From the NCBI RefSeq assembly GCF_004379255.2, contig NC_056040.1, positions 4,816,257 through 4,880,256 on the forward strand: 64,000 bases of DNA, given 5' to 3'. Every line of letters begins with the position of its first letter. The stretch's first letter is position 1. A program made the translations under genes and the position numbers. The notes beneath the pieces were generated by a model. It ran no database searches, was not told where the DNA came from, and saw only the letters and a list, made by a program, of their open reading frames with translations. Positions 22,645-33,459 of this stretch are shown one piece after another. The DNA is from Salvia splendens. Taxonomy: Eukaryota > Streptophyta > Magnoliopsida > Lamiales > Lamiaceae.

Positions 22645-24265
22645 TCAGGCCTTGATCAAATGTTGCACACCAGTCCAAGATTGGTTAGGTTGTAGCTCGA
22701 TTTCTCCAATCTAAGTAATACATGCATTCACCACAGAAATAAGATAGTGAAACTACAAAGCAAAAATAAATAATTGAGAATAGGAGACACTTAAGTCTGA
22801 AAATCGTCAACATACCCTGGCATTTTCAACACACACGAAATCTTTGTAACATGATTCCATCGTCAGATAAGGATTCCACAGAACAGTATCAGACCAACTA
22901 AAAAAAGACAACACAATCCATCAAAAAGTGGTCAATTTAAGACTAAATAAACCAACAAATTTACAGCATTGTCATACTTGGTATTTCTAATTGTAATGGA
23001 ATCACCCAAGCCATTATCCAGGTGAAGTTCATCAGGAGCATCAAGGTAGATGCAGTCTACAAATCCCAGAAATGTGACAACATCCCTAGAATGATAGTAG
23101 TAAAATAACATAATAGGTTGAAAACATCAAGGTTTTAAATCAAATACAAACGAAACATCGATGTCCGAATAGATATGATACACACCTTTCCTCCTTACCC
23201 TCCACTGGATTTCTTGGATCAGGTTCTTTGTTCAATGTCTTGCAACCTTTTAAACATTTAACAGAGGCCTCTTCTGCTGAAGCCTGCATTACTCGGATTA
23301 GATATATGCAAATATCAACATAATTATTAATATTTCGGTTAGTTTTGAAAATTGTACTTACTTTAAAGTATGTATGCAATGCAGTAGTAAATGAAAATGG
23401 GGTGTGATGAGTATTTGTGATTGTAATCTGTGTTGAGAGAGTGTCTTTGTGTAGAGTCACCTAACAAATTCAGCAGAAAAAATGATGAGGAAATTATATA
23501 GCAAGGAGACAAAGAGAACAAGTTAGTTAATTTACCTTGTATAGAGCACGAAAACCATAATCCCACATACCACGGCTGTACGGACTGTCTTTTAGCTCAA
23601 GAGTTACACAAGGATTCATTTGCATATTTTCGACACTAACAATAGACCATTCCATGTTCCTTGCAAATCCATGCTGTCAATCACATTATTATTATTATTA
23701 TCATCATCATTAAAAGAACTTCAGTAGATCAATATATATATATAGTATATAGTGTTTTTGCCTGTTGCAATGGGCCAGGTCCAAACTGAGGGAAACAGTG
23801 TGGTATTCCTCCACTATATCAGAGAGAACATCAATGGAGTGTCAGCAAATGTGAAGTAGCTCATATTCTTTAATTAAACTTGCACAAAAAATATGACTTA
23901 GCTCATATTCTTGAATTAAATTTGGACAAAAAATATGAATTAGCTCGAAACCAAACCAAGTGATTGACATGCATGCATACCTAATGGGCTTCTCGCCGTT
24001 AAATACGGCGTCGGGACGAAGAAAAAGAAGTTCTTTGCCGTCGAGTTTCCAGGATGTAACACACCCTCCATGTAGATATACCTCTGCCTCACTGCTGCAT
24101 AATACTACATATAATATAATTATGGTTTTTTTACATTCCTAAGTATATAGTGCAAAAGTTGACAGTTGTGTACCTTCCATGGATGCAAGTTAAAATGATC
24201 TTGGGTAGATTTCCCAAACCATTAGCTACTTTCACATTATCAAGATTTAGGCTTGATGACTCCAT
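22645..24265 (-). CDS. Putative glucose-6-phosphate 1-epimerase (apospory-associated protein C-like)
   Basis: Aldose-1-epimerase superfamily, hexose-6-phosphate mutarotase branch, interconverting alpha and beta anomers in sugar metabolism. Nine exons: 24174-24265, 23981-24094, 23762-23813, 23536-23673, 23362-23460, 23186-23283, 22978-23085, 22816-22897, 22645-22710; 282 residues, normal for the family. Family blocks in order: EVYLHGGCVTSWK, GGIPHCFPQFGPG, HGFARNMEW, ALHTYFK, FVDCIYLDAPDE, DTVLWNPY, FVCVENA, SWTGVQHL. His161 (LHTYF) and Glu258 (CVEN) match the catalytic pair of yeast YMR099C. Intron 3 begins with GC instead of GT (CAG|GCAAAA). The exon 2 acceptor is a CAGCAG tandem that could add or drop one serine. 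No targeting peptide is evident. Converges on MTV1. Confidence 0.94.
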
Positions 24266-26230
24266 TATTGAATACTTGCGATATGCATCAAGATTTATAA
24301 GGATATTTCAGAAAAATAGTGGAAATAATCTATACACACCTATTTAAAATGTACCAGTAAAAATAAGTAGAAGATAAATGAGCAATATATATGTGTGACC
24401 TTATATATAGTGCGTGAATGCGTAGATTGTAAGCCAAAATTAAGAAAGTGGTACATGCATATCCTTGTTCTAAAGTTGGATATTCACTATTCCATTTTTC
24501 TCTCATGCTTTTTGATGGTTAATTTCCGAAGGCTCGTTATTTTTCTATTATACCTATCAAATTTTCTACTCCTAACATGCAATTGAAAAGTAGTACTCCT
24601 GCATCATATAGTTTTGGGCCAAACCATTGATTAGCTACTAAAATTCCAAATCCGAATGTAAAACTTAGTAGTTTATCTGAACCTCTTTTCTCTAGTAACC
24701 GAAAACATTTTTTTTAAATGAGAAAATTGGTGTACAAAAATGTCTTGAATGGTTGATCCGTACGATGAATACTAGCTAGGGTGTGGGGATTTCAATTTAA
24801 AATGCTTCACAAAGGAACAAATAGAGTTATATACATAACTACTAATACTATAAGATAATAGGAAAATAAAAAAGCAAACTCAGAATTTTGAAATGTTGAA
24901 AACAGACAAAAACAGTTGTTGTATTAAATAATAGTCCCATACATGAATGAGCATATGCGATATTCCATTGTTATAGGGGACTGGGAATGATGCTGTGGCG
25001 TGCCTTGAAGTAGGGGAAAAATCAAATTAAAAACACAGTAATTATTTTGTATTTTTGCCCAGCAACAAAAGCAGATAGGCTTATATATGCAATAATAATG
25101 TTAGTTGGAATCTATAAGAATAATAATTAAAACTACGACCATAACTCTATCAATAACCTTATCCTTGTCGACAGAGACACTTTTCATGCTCTGTGCTTGC
25201 GGGCAAGGACTTCAATATTCTATATTTGCAATTTATGGCATTAATTTATAAGTACAATGTGTGCATTTGTATTTAATTATGTATGCATAGAAATGTTCAA
25301 ATGAGAACATCGTCAGTGAGTAAAATGTTCTCACGTTCTCATAATAATATTTATCAATATAACATTGAATTTACTTGAGCATAAATATTTCGCCAAAATC
25401 ACGTCATCACCATAACCAATTTATTGTTTTAATCATAGTTATCCTTGATTGTTATAATTAACTAAATTCGACTACCACATGGCATTAAATTCAACCGTTT
25501 GATATTTCAATCCTAGGGTTGATATTTAGTTCTACATTAAGAAGTACTCATATCTGTATTACTCTTTTCAATATTTGACTTCAGATTTAGAAACCAGCAG
25601 ACAGGTTCAGTTTATGGAGTATGATTTACAAATCCATCATTAATTTAGTAGAGTATGCATTTACAAATCATTATGTGCATACATTAGAGATTGTTGAAGA
25701 ATGCAACGTGATAACCAATCAAGAAAAACCAAACAATGAAGAATGAAGAACACTATATTTTTGGACAAAGATATGCATGGAATACTCGTACAAAACTAAA
25801 TATATTATTTAGGACCAGTTTACAAGTAGGAAAACTTTAGACATGTGCCATTAGGATCCTAATTTTTCATTTGGATTTTATTCAACTCCTCAGATTTTCC
25901 ATGTGAAATTTAGAGCTACAATCGTAGTACATATATAGAGAAAATAGTTCGACATAAAATTGAAATTAAATAAATTTTAAATGAAATTTTTCAGAATGCT
26001 TAAAATCTGTTCTTCGCTTCTTTGATAGCTAATAAGGCTCTTCATTTGCTTTATCAATGTTGTCGTTTGCTTGACCGACTCTGCCCACACTTGAGTTGGA
26101 CGACGCTCCCGCATCGTGATGAAATCTCCAATCATTGTAATTTCGAGTAAATCCTTCTCACAAGATGCTCCTTCACTGTTTTTGTTGCAAGAAATTTTTT
26201 TTATCATTACAACGTGCACATGAATATCTG
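24266..26230. other. Intergenic upstream of the mutarotase gene
   Basis: AT-rich. It should include the mutarotase promoter, but no clear element was picked. No gene supported; a short minus-strand ORF at 25977-26219 has no recognisable domain. Confidence 0.5.
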
Positions 26231-26240
26231 AATTTTAAAC

Positions 26241-27397
26241 GACTAAAGGCCCAAAATGGTCCCTAACATTTGACCTTTTTTTTATTTTGATCCAAAACAT
26301 TATCTTTTGGATTTTTCGGTCCCTCACATTTGAAATCGGGCCATTTTTAGTCCTAAATTGACGGAATTGGTTAAAATTGACGGAATGTCACAGTCAAAAT
26401 TGACGGACCACATTAATAGTTATAACTATAGTTTATTAAGGCTAATACCTAATTAACCTAATTAATCAAAAACTTAAAAATGTAAAATTTAAACATGAAA
26501 AAAAAAATTCTTCGAACAAAACCCTTCTTCAACACTTCGATCTTTGAACAAAATTTCCCTTATCAAATTCCAGTTCGAATACCAGCTGAGATGGAGGGAG
26601 ATAAATACCAGCTACTTTATCCATTTCAATTCCCAGAGATTATCCATTCACCTCGATCTTTGAACAAAATTTCCCATCTTTAAATCGCCACCCTTATCAA
26701 ATTCCAGTTCGAATTCCCGGAAATTTTGCCAAAAATCCATCATGATGGGCCACCAAAACCACCAGGATCACCAATCCAAGGTCTTCTACGAGCTCTCCGC
26801 TCTAGTCTTGAACATCATTCGCTCGCCGCCCACCGCCGACCACCACTCTCCGCGGCAGAGGTGGGACGCCATCTCCTTCCAGAGCATGACGCCGGCGGGA
26901 TTCGCCTCCCTGCTCCTCGGGATCTCGCTCTCGCTCATGCTCTGTGGATCGGTCAGGTTTTACTTAGGTTTTATGTTGATGCCTTGGGTTCTTGGATTGG
27001 TTGTGTTCTTGTATTTTGTGGGGATTGTTTCCAGCATTTCGATGATTGGGAGAGCCATTCGCTGTCATAATCCCGCGCCTCCTTCGCCCACCAAGGAGAT
27101 TCCTTGTGAGTATTGCTGCCAATTTTGCTCCGATTTTGGTTCAAGATTCAATTAGGTTACTTGATGTTCTTCCGATTTTGGGGATTTAAAAAATCGAATT
27201 TTAAAAAAAGTTAATCCGGTCAAAATTGATTTTAATCGTGTTGACTGTGACATTCCGTCAATTTTAACCAATTCCGTCAATTTAGGACTAAAAATAGCCC
27301 GATTTCAAATGTGAGGGACCGAAAAATCCAAAAGATAATGTTTTGGACCAAAATAAAAAAAACGTCAAATGTTAGGGACCATTTTGGGACTTTAGTC
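26241..27397. mobile_element. Pack-MULE-type element with captured gene fragment
   Basis: Terminal inverted repeats of about 157 bp (26241-26396 and 27241-27397). They start GACTAAAGGCCCAAAATGG on the left and GACTAAAGTCCCAAAATGG on the right (reverse complement) and stay nearly identical inward to 'gacggaatgtcacagtcaa'. A perfect 10-bp target-site duplication, AATTTTAAAC, flanks it at 26231-26240 and 27398-27407. There is no transposase. The interior is GC-richer and holds a host-gene exon plus the start of its intron, which defines a Pack-MULE. Confidence 0.88.
26742..27155 (+). pseudogene. Captured 5' exon of a small membrane-protein gene
   Basis: Open frame of 137 codons within the Pack-MULE. 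It reads KVFYELSALVLNIIRSP, a Pro/His/Arg-rich stretch, then PAGFASLLLGISLSLMLCGS and two hydrophobic segments (about residues 52-70 and 74-100), like small plant-specific transmembrane proteins of unknown function. After codon 121, at 27105/27106, the sequence runs into GTGAGT, a perfect splice donor. The rest of the ORF therefore looks like retained intron, so genomic DNA and not cDNA was captured. It could still be transcribed as a truncated or chimeric peptide. I do not recognise the parent gene. Confidence 0.7.
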
Positions 27398-27571
27398 AAT
27401 TTTAAACCATCCATTGTAGAGGGACGTTGCATAGCAAATTTTATAAACATATCGAATTTGTCGATAAAATCACAATTGTATTCTCCTGTGGGAAATTTTC
27501 TCTCGTACATCCACTCTCTTCCCGGAGTTCTATACATTTTACTACCTTAACTTACGAAAACAATATAAATC

Positions 27572-28207
27572 AAAACGAATGTAGAGAGAACAACTAACAA
27601 ATAAAAATTGTTTGGTGTGATTTACCTGTTAGGATCGTCGACTACAACATTAGTTTGATATTGTCCGCTTTGGGTCAAGCCCGCACGGATTTGTTTTTGG
27701 GTCACTCCCAAAAGGGATATATACACCTTCCAACTTCCCTCACTCATCCGATGTGGGATAGGTTTGTAACCCAACAAACCTCCCCTCAAACCGAGACCAC
27801 ATCGGGAACACAGTTCACACAAACATGGGTCGTTCCAACCCTGGCCCCTAGGTCATCCTGGGCCCGACTCTAACCCGAGTCCTTCAGGCAAAACGAATGT
27901 AGAGAGAACAACTAACAAATTAAAATTGTTTGGTGTGATTTACCTGTTAGGATCGTCGACTGCAACATTAGTTTGATATTGTCCGCTTTGGGTCAAGCCC
28001 GCACGGATTTGTTTTTGGGTCACTCCCAAAAGGGATATATACACCTTCCAACTTCCCTCACTCATCCGATGTGGGATAGGTTTGTAACCCAACAAACCTC
28101 CCCTCAAACCGAGACCACATCGGGAACACAGTTCACACAAACATGGGTCGTTCCAACCCTGGCCCCTAGGTCATCCTGGGCCCGACTCTAACCCGAGTCC
28201 TTCAGGG
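27572..28207. repeat. 318-bp tandem duplication inside the TRIM locus
   Basis: 27572-27889 is repeated at 27890-28207 with very few differences. The unit contains about 55 bp of AT-rich sequence (starting aaacgaatgtagagagaac), one LTR and part of the internal region. The AT-rich part also forms the left flank of the element, so the duplication includes flanking DNA. Confidence 0.93.
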
Positions 28208-28445
28208 CCCGACCCTAACCGGGGCTCATCCAGGCACAACCCATAGCCACCTGAGCTCTGGTACCACTTGTTAGGATCGTCGACTGCAACATTAGTTTGA
28301 TATTGTCCGCTTTGGGTCAAGCCCGCACGGATTTGTTTTTGGGTTACTCCCAAAAGGCCTCAAACTAATTGGAGTTGGACAGGAATTATATACACCTTCC
28401 AACTTCCCTCACTCATCCGATGTGGGATAGGTTTGTAACCCAACA
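27627..28445 (-). mobile_element. TRIM retroelement (non-autonomous) with three LTRs
   Basis: Read on the minus strand, each LTR starts TGTTGGGTTACAAACC and ends GACGATCCTAACA. LTRs are 28269-28445 (177 bp), 27945-28094 and 27627-27776 (150 bp each; both lack about 28 bp present in the first). Next to the first LTR is a methionine-tRNA-type primer-binding site (TGGTACCAGAGC, about 28253-28264). A purine-rich tract (GAGGGGAGG) precedes each of the other two LTRs. The internal region is under 180 bp and has no gag or pol, as in terminal-repeat retrotransposons in miniature. The outer flanks TTACC and TTACA are a near-perfect 5-bp target duplication. It would depend on another element's enzymes. 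Confidence 0.85.
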
Positions 28446-29340
28446 TTACATTGCTTCGACGTGTTGTTGTTGCACAATTATATAAGATCAATCAGTGTTT
28501 AAGCAAAATTAATTTGCCAATTGCTAATTAATGACTTTTGTAAAAATCCATAGAGATCATGTAGTGGTAGAAGAATCAATGGATACCAAAAGGTTCTAAC
28601 TAAATTGTTTTATTGCCAACAAAATAGTACTCGTATCGATGAAAGAATCTGACATTTGTTGCAATGCTCAAAAAGTGAACAAAATAAATAAAATTGAAGA
28701 ACACTCATATAGTGAAGCAGGTTATACAATCTATATGAGTAATAATGATGGATGTGCATTTTTGAGATGTTGTATAGTGGTCCAATCAATAATTTAATTC
28801 CGTAAAAGCATAAGAATCCAAATATTATCATCAATAAAGTATGTACATCGTCATTGACTAATATCATCCAAAAAAACAAAAAAGGCAAACCTATAGTATT
28901 ATTTGGTACAATTGGATATTAATGTCATGAAATTTAATTAAATTCTAGATTTCTCTTGAAAATAGAATTAAGAGGGAAAATCAGCTGGAGAGAAATTCTT
29001 AAATGACATGTATTAGTTCATGAGATGAAAGTGCATCGTGTGAAAAAAAAAACAAAATTAAGTCCAAAGTCTAAATAAAGAATTTCGGAAGTTGTGAATT
29101 ATAGTATACCATTTATTTAAGCACATAAAAAATATCGAAATAAGGCCCAACGGCTAAAAAGACTAATCTTCTGTATATATTTCTTTTTTAATAAGATAAG
29201 TCTCATTTCCTATAAATAATATTTTTAATCTTTTTCTCACTTTTTTTATTGGACATGCCACTAATTTTTAAGTATAGACCTAAATTTATGAAAAAAGGGA
29301 AAAGAAATTAATTTTGAATAATAAAATATGTGGTGAGAGA
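28446..29340. other. Intergenic upstream of the tubby-like gene
   Basis: AT-rich, no recognised repeat or ORF of note. The end leads into the probable TLP transcription start region. Confidence 0.5.
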
Positions 29341-30146
29341 GAACCACAAATTTAAAGGTGTGCAGACAAACGCTTGCGCTCAGTATTGTGAAAGCAGCTG
29401 TTATTTTCTGTCTTCTCCGATCTCGTGATCACAATTTGCGCTATTCCCGCTGCGGAGACGACGCTGGTTTCAGCTATGTAGAGGTTAAATCCGAAAATTT
29501 AGGGAAGATGATAAGGTTTTTGTCTTCACATTTATATGGATCTGAATCTTCTTTCGTCCGATTAATTCGTTCTCAGCGAAATTTTCCCATTCGATTTCAT
29601 TGTTAGTTTATTCTTCAGGTTTGTGTGAATGCTTCAACTTATTCTCTGGATCTCCGGAAAATTGAATCTCCCCTCCTACTTTTTCTGTTTTCTTTTTGCA
29701 CTGTGTTTTAGTTCATGATTTTTGTTATTTTATAATTATAGTTTGGGTTTAAACAAATTTTTACTCGGTCGTTCGTGAATCTGTATAAATTTTATATCCT
29801 GCAGCTAAATGAATGCAAACTAGCAAATATGATTCGTTTTTTTTCTTTTCTTTTTTTAATTTCAGTTCGAATTTCGCATTTTAATCTCAAGGTTCGCTGA
29901 TTCATAAGGTGCAAAAAATATGATTTCTTGTGTTTGTGTATCTCTCTTTGGAACTTCTTCAATTCAGTTGATGTAGCAATTTATGTGTTTATGGGATTTG
30001 AGCTTGAAATAATTGTCTAGGATCCGTAAGCAAGCCTGATAAAATGAATTGAGCTAAGCATGGAGATGAATTTGGGATTCTTGATTTCTGATTGCCTCTG
30101 ATTTACCATGTTTACTTGAAGATAGCGTCTGTCGATATCACTCGAG
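29341..30146 (+). promoter_or_regulatory. Probable 5' leader of the tubby-like gene
   Basis: GC-richer 5' UTR-like sequence from about 29345, with a possible donor near 29619 (AG|GTTTGT) and then T-rich, intron-like sequence up to the ATG at 30147. An intron in the 5' UTR is common in plant TLP genes; here it is inferred. The short ORF 29358-29606 would be an upstream ORF only if unspliced. Confidence 0.4.
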
Positions 30147-32927
30147 ATGTCATTCAAGAGCATTGTACGGGAGCTGAGAGATGGGATTGGCAGCATGTCA
30201 AGGAGAGGTGTGGAGGGGAAGCACTGGCGCAGCCATACGAGGTCTTTTGTAGCCCCTGATGTAACTCTTTCAGAGCCGATAGAGCAAGGGCAGTGGGCAA
30301 ATTTACCACCGGAATTGCTTTTGGATATCATCAGGAGGGTTGAAGAGAGTGAGACTGCTTGGCCTGCTAGGGCGGTTGTTGTTTCTTGTGCATCAGTCTG
30401 TAGATCTTGGAGGGATGTTACCAAGGATATTGTTAAAACCCCTGAGGAATGTGGGAGACTGACATTCCCCATTTCATTAAAGCAGGTATTTTTATGCATC
30501 CTGTCTTAGTAGTAGACCTGTTTCTGAATTCTGAGGATGAATTTCATATACCTAAATTTATGTGGTTCATTTATTTCTAAAAGCCGGGACCTCGAGATGC
30601 TCCAGTCCAATGCTTTATCAAGAGGGATAGAGCTACATCTACCTATCGCCTGTGTTTTGGCCTGACTCTATGTAAGTTATTTTATTCACTAGATAGTTTG
30701 ATTCTTTTGATTCTGCTTTGTTTCTATTATTTCCCATACCACTTCTTATATCTTCAAAGGCTTAATTGCTTATGTAGCAGGATTTATGGATGTTGATCAT
30801 AGATTAATAAACTACATTTTTATACATCAATGCACTGTGTGTGTGTTGGAAATTAACATTTTTGTCTTACTTTTGTAATTGGTTCTTAAAGTGATCTCTT
30901 GTGATATATGAGTCTCCATCTAGTCTAGATATACAAAATGAATTGTCTCATCCGGGAACTGGCTTGTTCTTTTGCCCCCCTTCCATGTCTGTTACTCTAT
31001 GGTTTAAATCCAATCTGCAAAATTCATCATAAATCACCCGCTTTCTTCACATTGATTGACCTGCAACAGTGCGGAAATCCCTTTCTGAACTCACACTGCC
31101 TCTCCATGGCGCATAGAATAATGCATGTTCAGTGAATAATCCCCAGAGAAATACGGAGTAATATGGGATCAAGATTAATTCTTGCTTGAAGTTGCATGAT
31201 GCATCTTTAATCTTCTATGAAGCATCGGGAATTTTATTTATTAGTGTTGCGGCCTGTGGCGTGCAAATGGACAATATATGCTTATTTCAAACTTTTTCTG
31301 CGTAAACTGTAGGAAGATTTCTTTCGTTAGCTTGGTATTTAAATCGGGAAGGTACGCCGTTGTATGATTGCTTTTACTTATGTTGACCATTGAGTAATAT
31401 CGTGTGTACATGCTTCTGGGTTCTTCCTTAACTACTATGAGGAATGAAAGGAATCTGAAGTCCATCAGCTGTAATCTTCCTCAAGGGTATTCTAATGAAG
31501 TATGTACCTTATGAAAATCCAGAAATGATTGCGTAAAGATGTTTTCTCTCTGCTTATTGTTGTTCCTTCTGATTGTGTCCTGCCAAGTGATTACCCGATT
31601 TACCCCTAATATAAATTATACACTGTAGTATTTATATTAAGACATATGGTTGCTACTGTCCTTAAGTATTTCGTTACAAGGATGGAATCACATTGGCAAT
31701 AGCTTTGTATTGGAAAATCATCAAGACTTATGTGAAATGTATCAAAGATTAAAGTTGATACAGTTCAGTTATGTTTAAGTGAATGTGAATGATATAGTTA
31801 CTTGTATGGTTGGATCAAGGATGTTCATACTCTTCCTATATTTAGGATGAACCTGGGTTAAGAAGCACAAAATAAAGTAAAGGCCAGTTGTCTCTGTGTT
31901 TTTTAAACATATTTATACATTTATACGTAATAATTTGGTTCCTTCTTTTGTGGATGAGTTTAATCACTTCAGCAAGCCAATTAGATAGTACTATATGGTT
32001 AGCCACCAGGATGCCTTTTGCTGATTCATAAATCTATGTTGGCAGCTGAAGATGAGAGTGATAAATTATTGCTGACAGCCAGAAAGATGAGAAGGGCAAC
32101 AAGCACAGATTTCTTAATTTCTCTGGTTGGTGATGATTTTTCTAGAGCCAGCAACACTTATGTTGGAAAACTTAGGTAGGCAAGCCATCTCATACACCTT
32201 TTTTTTGAGAATCTATCACTATATTCTAATCTAACAAGATTGCATGTCTGTGATCAGATCTAATTTCCTGGGTACCAAGTTTACCATATATGACAGCCAA
32301 TCTCCGAATGATGCTGCAATTCAGCATAGGAGTCGGCACAGTCGAAGATTTAATGCTAAGCAAGTTTCTCCAAAATTACCTGCTTATAACTACAGTGTGG
32401 CCACCATTTCCTATGAACTCAATGTTCTTCGCACAAGAGGTCCTAGAAGAATGCATTGCACGATGCTCTCTATTCCAGTCTCTTCTATTCAGGAGGGGGG
32501 CATTGCCCCAACCCCGACATCATTTCCTCAGTATGGTGAGGACAAGTCCTCAGTCCTAAAGGTTTCAATAGAAAAGGAGCCAGCTATATCTTTCGTCTCC
32601 CCGAACCTGACAACTTCACCGGTACCAACACATTCTGGAGAGGCTCTCGTTCTGAAAAACAAGGCCCCGAGGTGGCATGAACACTTACAATGCTGGTGCC
32701 TGAATTTCAAAGGCCGTGTAACAGTAGCATCTGTTAAAAACTTCCAGCTTGTGGCCCGTATTGATCCTCTGCTAAACATTCCTGCTGCAGAACAGGACAA
32801 GGTGATTTTGCAGTTTGGAAAGATTGGGAAAGACATTTTTACCATGGATTATCGCTACCCACTCTCTGCGTTTCAAGCTTTTGCGATCTGCTTGAGCAGC
32901 TTCGACACCAAACCGGCTTGTGAATGA
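30147..32927 (+). CDS. Tubby-like F-box protein (TLP)
   Basis: F-box plus Tubby domain protein. The F-box recruits SKP1/SCF ubiquitin ligases; the Tubby domain binds phosphoinositides and tethers the protein to the plasma membrane. Exons: 30147-30485, 30584-30671, 32046-32175, 32258-32927; 408 residues, normal for plant TLPs. Residues 1-45 are the conserved leader ([15 protein letters not shown]...). The F-box is about 48-100 ([20 protein letters not shown]...VCRSWRD). The Tubby domain runs from [16 protein letters not shown] (114) to the end, including [38 protein letters not shown] and the terminal [15 protein letters not shown]. Intron 2 is long (about 1.37 kb). No frameshift. Converges on the U-box gene 530 bp away. 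Confidence 0.95.
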
Positions 32928-33459
32928 TGAGTCTTGGATGGTTTACGTACCTCAAGATCCTCGTCCAGCTTGCAGAGGCGCCATGAACGGACATGCATGA
33001 TTCCGATTCAGAGAATTCAGAACCTTTACTGTGCAGGTAGTAAATTATAATTTAGAAGCTCAGATGGAAACTCTTGTTCTGAATTTATGGATCTTCATTT
33101 GAGTTATGATATTTGTTATGAATGTTGTCTATCGGATGAAATATTTAATCATTCACCTCTTAGTCTAGGTGGTTTGTGTCTTCTAAATATGGGTAAATAT
33201 TATTCAAATTAAATATACAATTTAAATTGCAGCTGCAACTTGTATGCTCGTGAGACTATCAGTTAAAACCCCCATGAATGAAATGAGAGCAAATACCAAA
33301 TCAACAAATCTAGTCTAAGACCACTGTTTGGCCGTCATGGATCAAAATCCTTCTACAAAATATTACATACATACACATGGTTACATCACCATATCACACT
33401 AATTAATATCTTCAATTCTCAATCTACTACAGCTAACCATATAAACAAGCCATTCCCTA
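32928..33459. other. Convergent intergenic region between TLP and PUB5-like genes
   Basis: 530 bp shared by the two 3' ends; no other feature seen. Both 3' UTRs and poly(A) sites must lie here. Confidence 0.6.

Noticed and set aside
27622..28353. Several 60-72 codon ORFs repeated three times
   Set aside because: They lie within the TRIM LTRs and internal region; repeated because the LTRs are.
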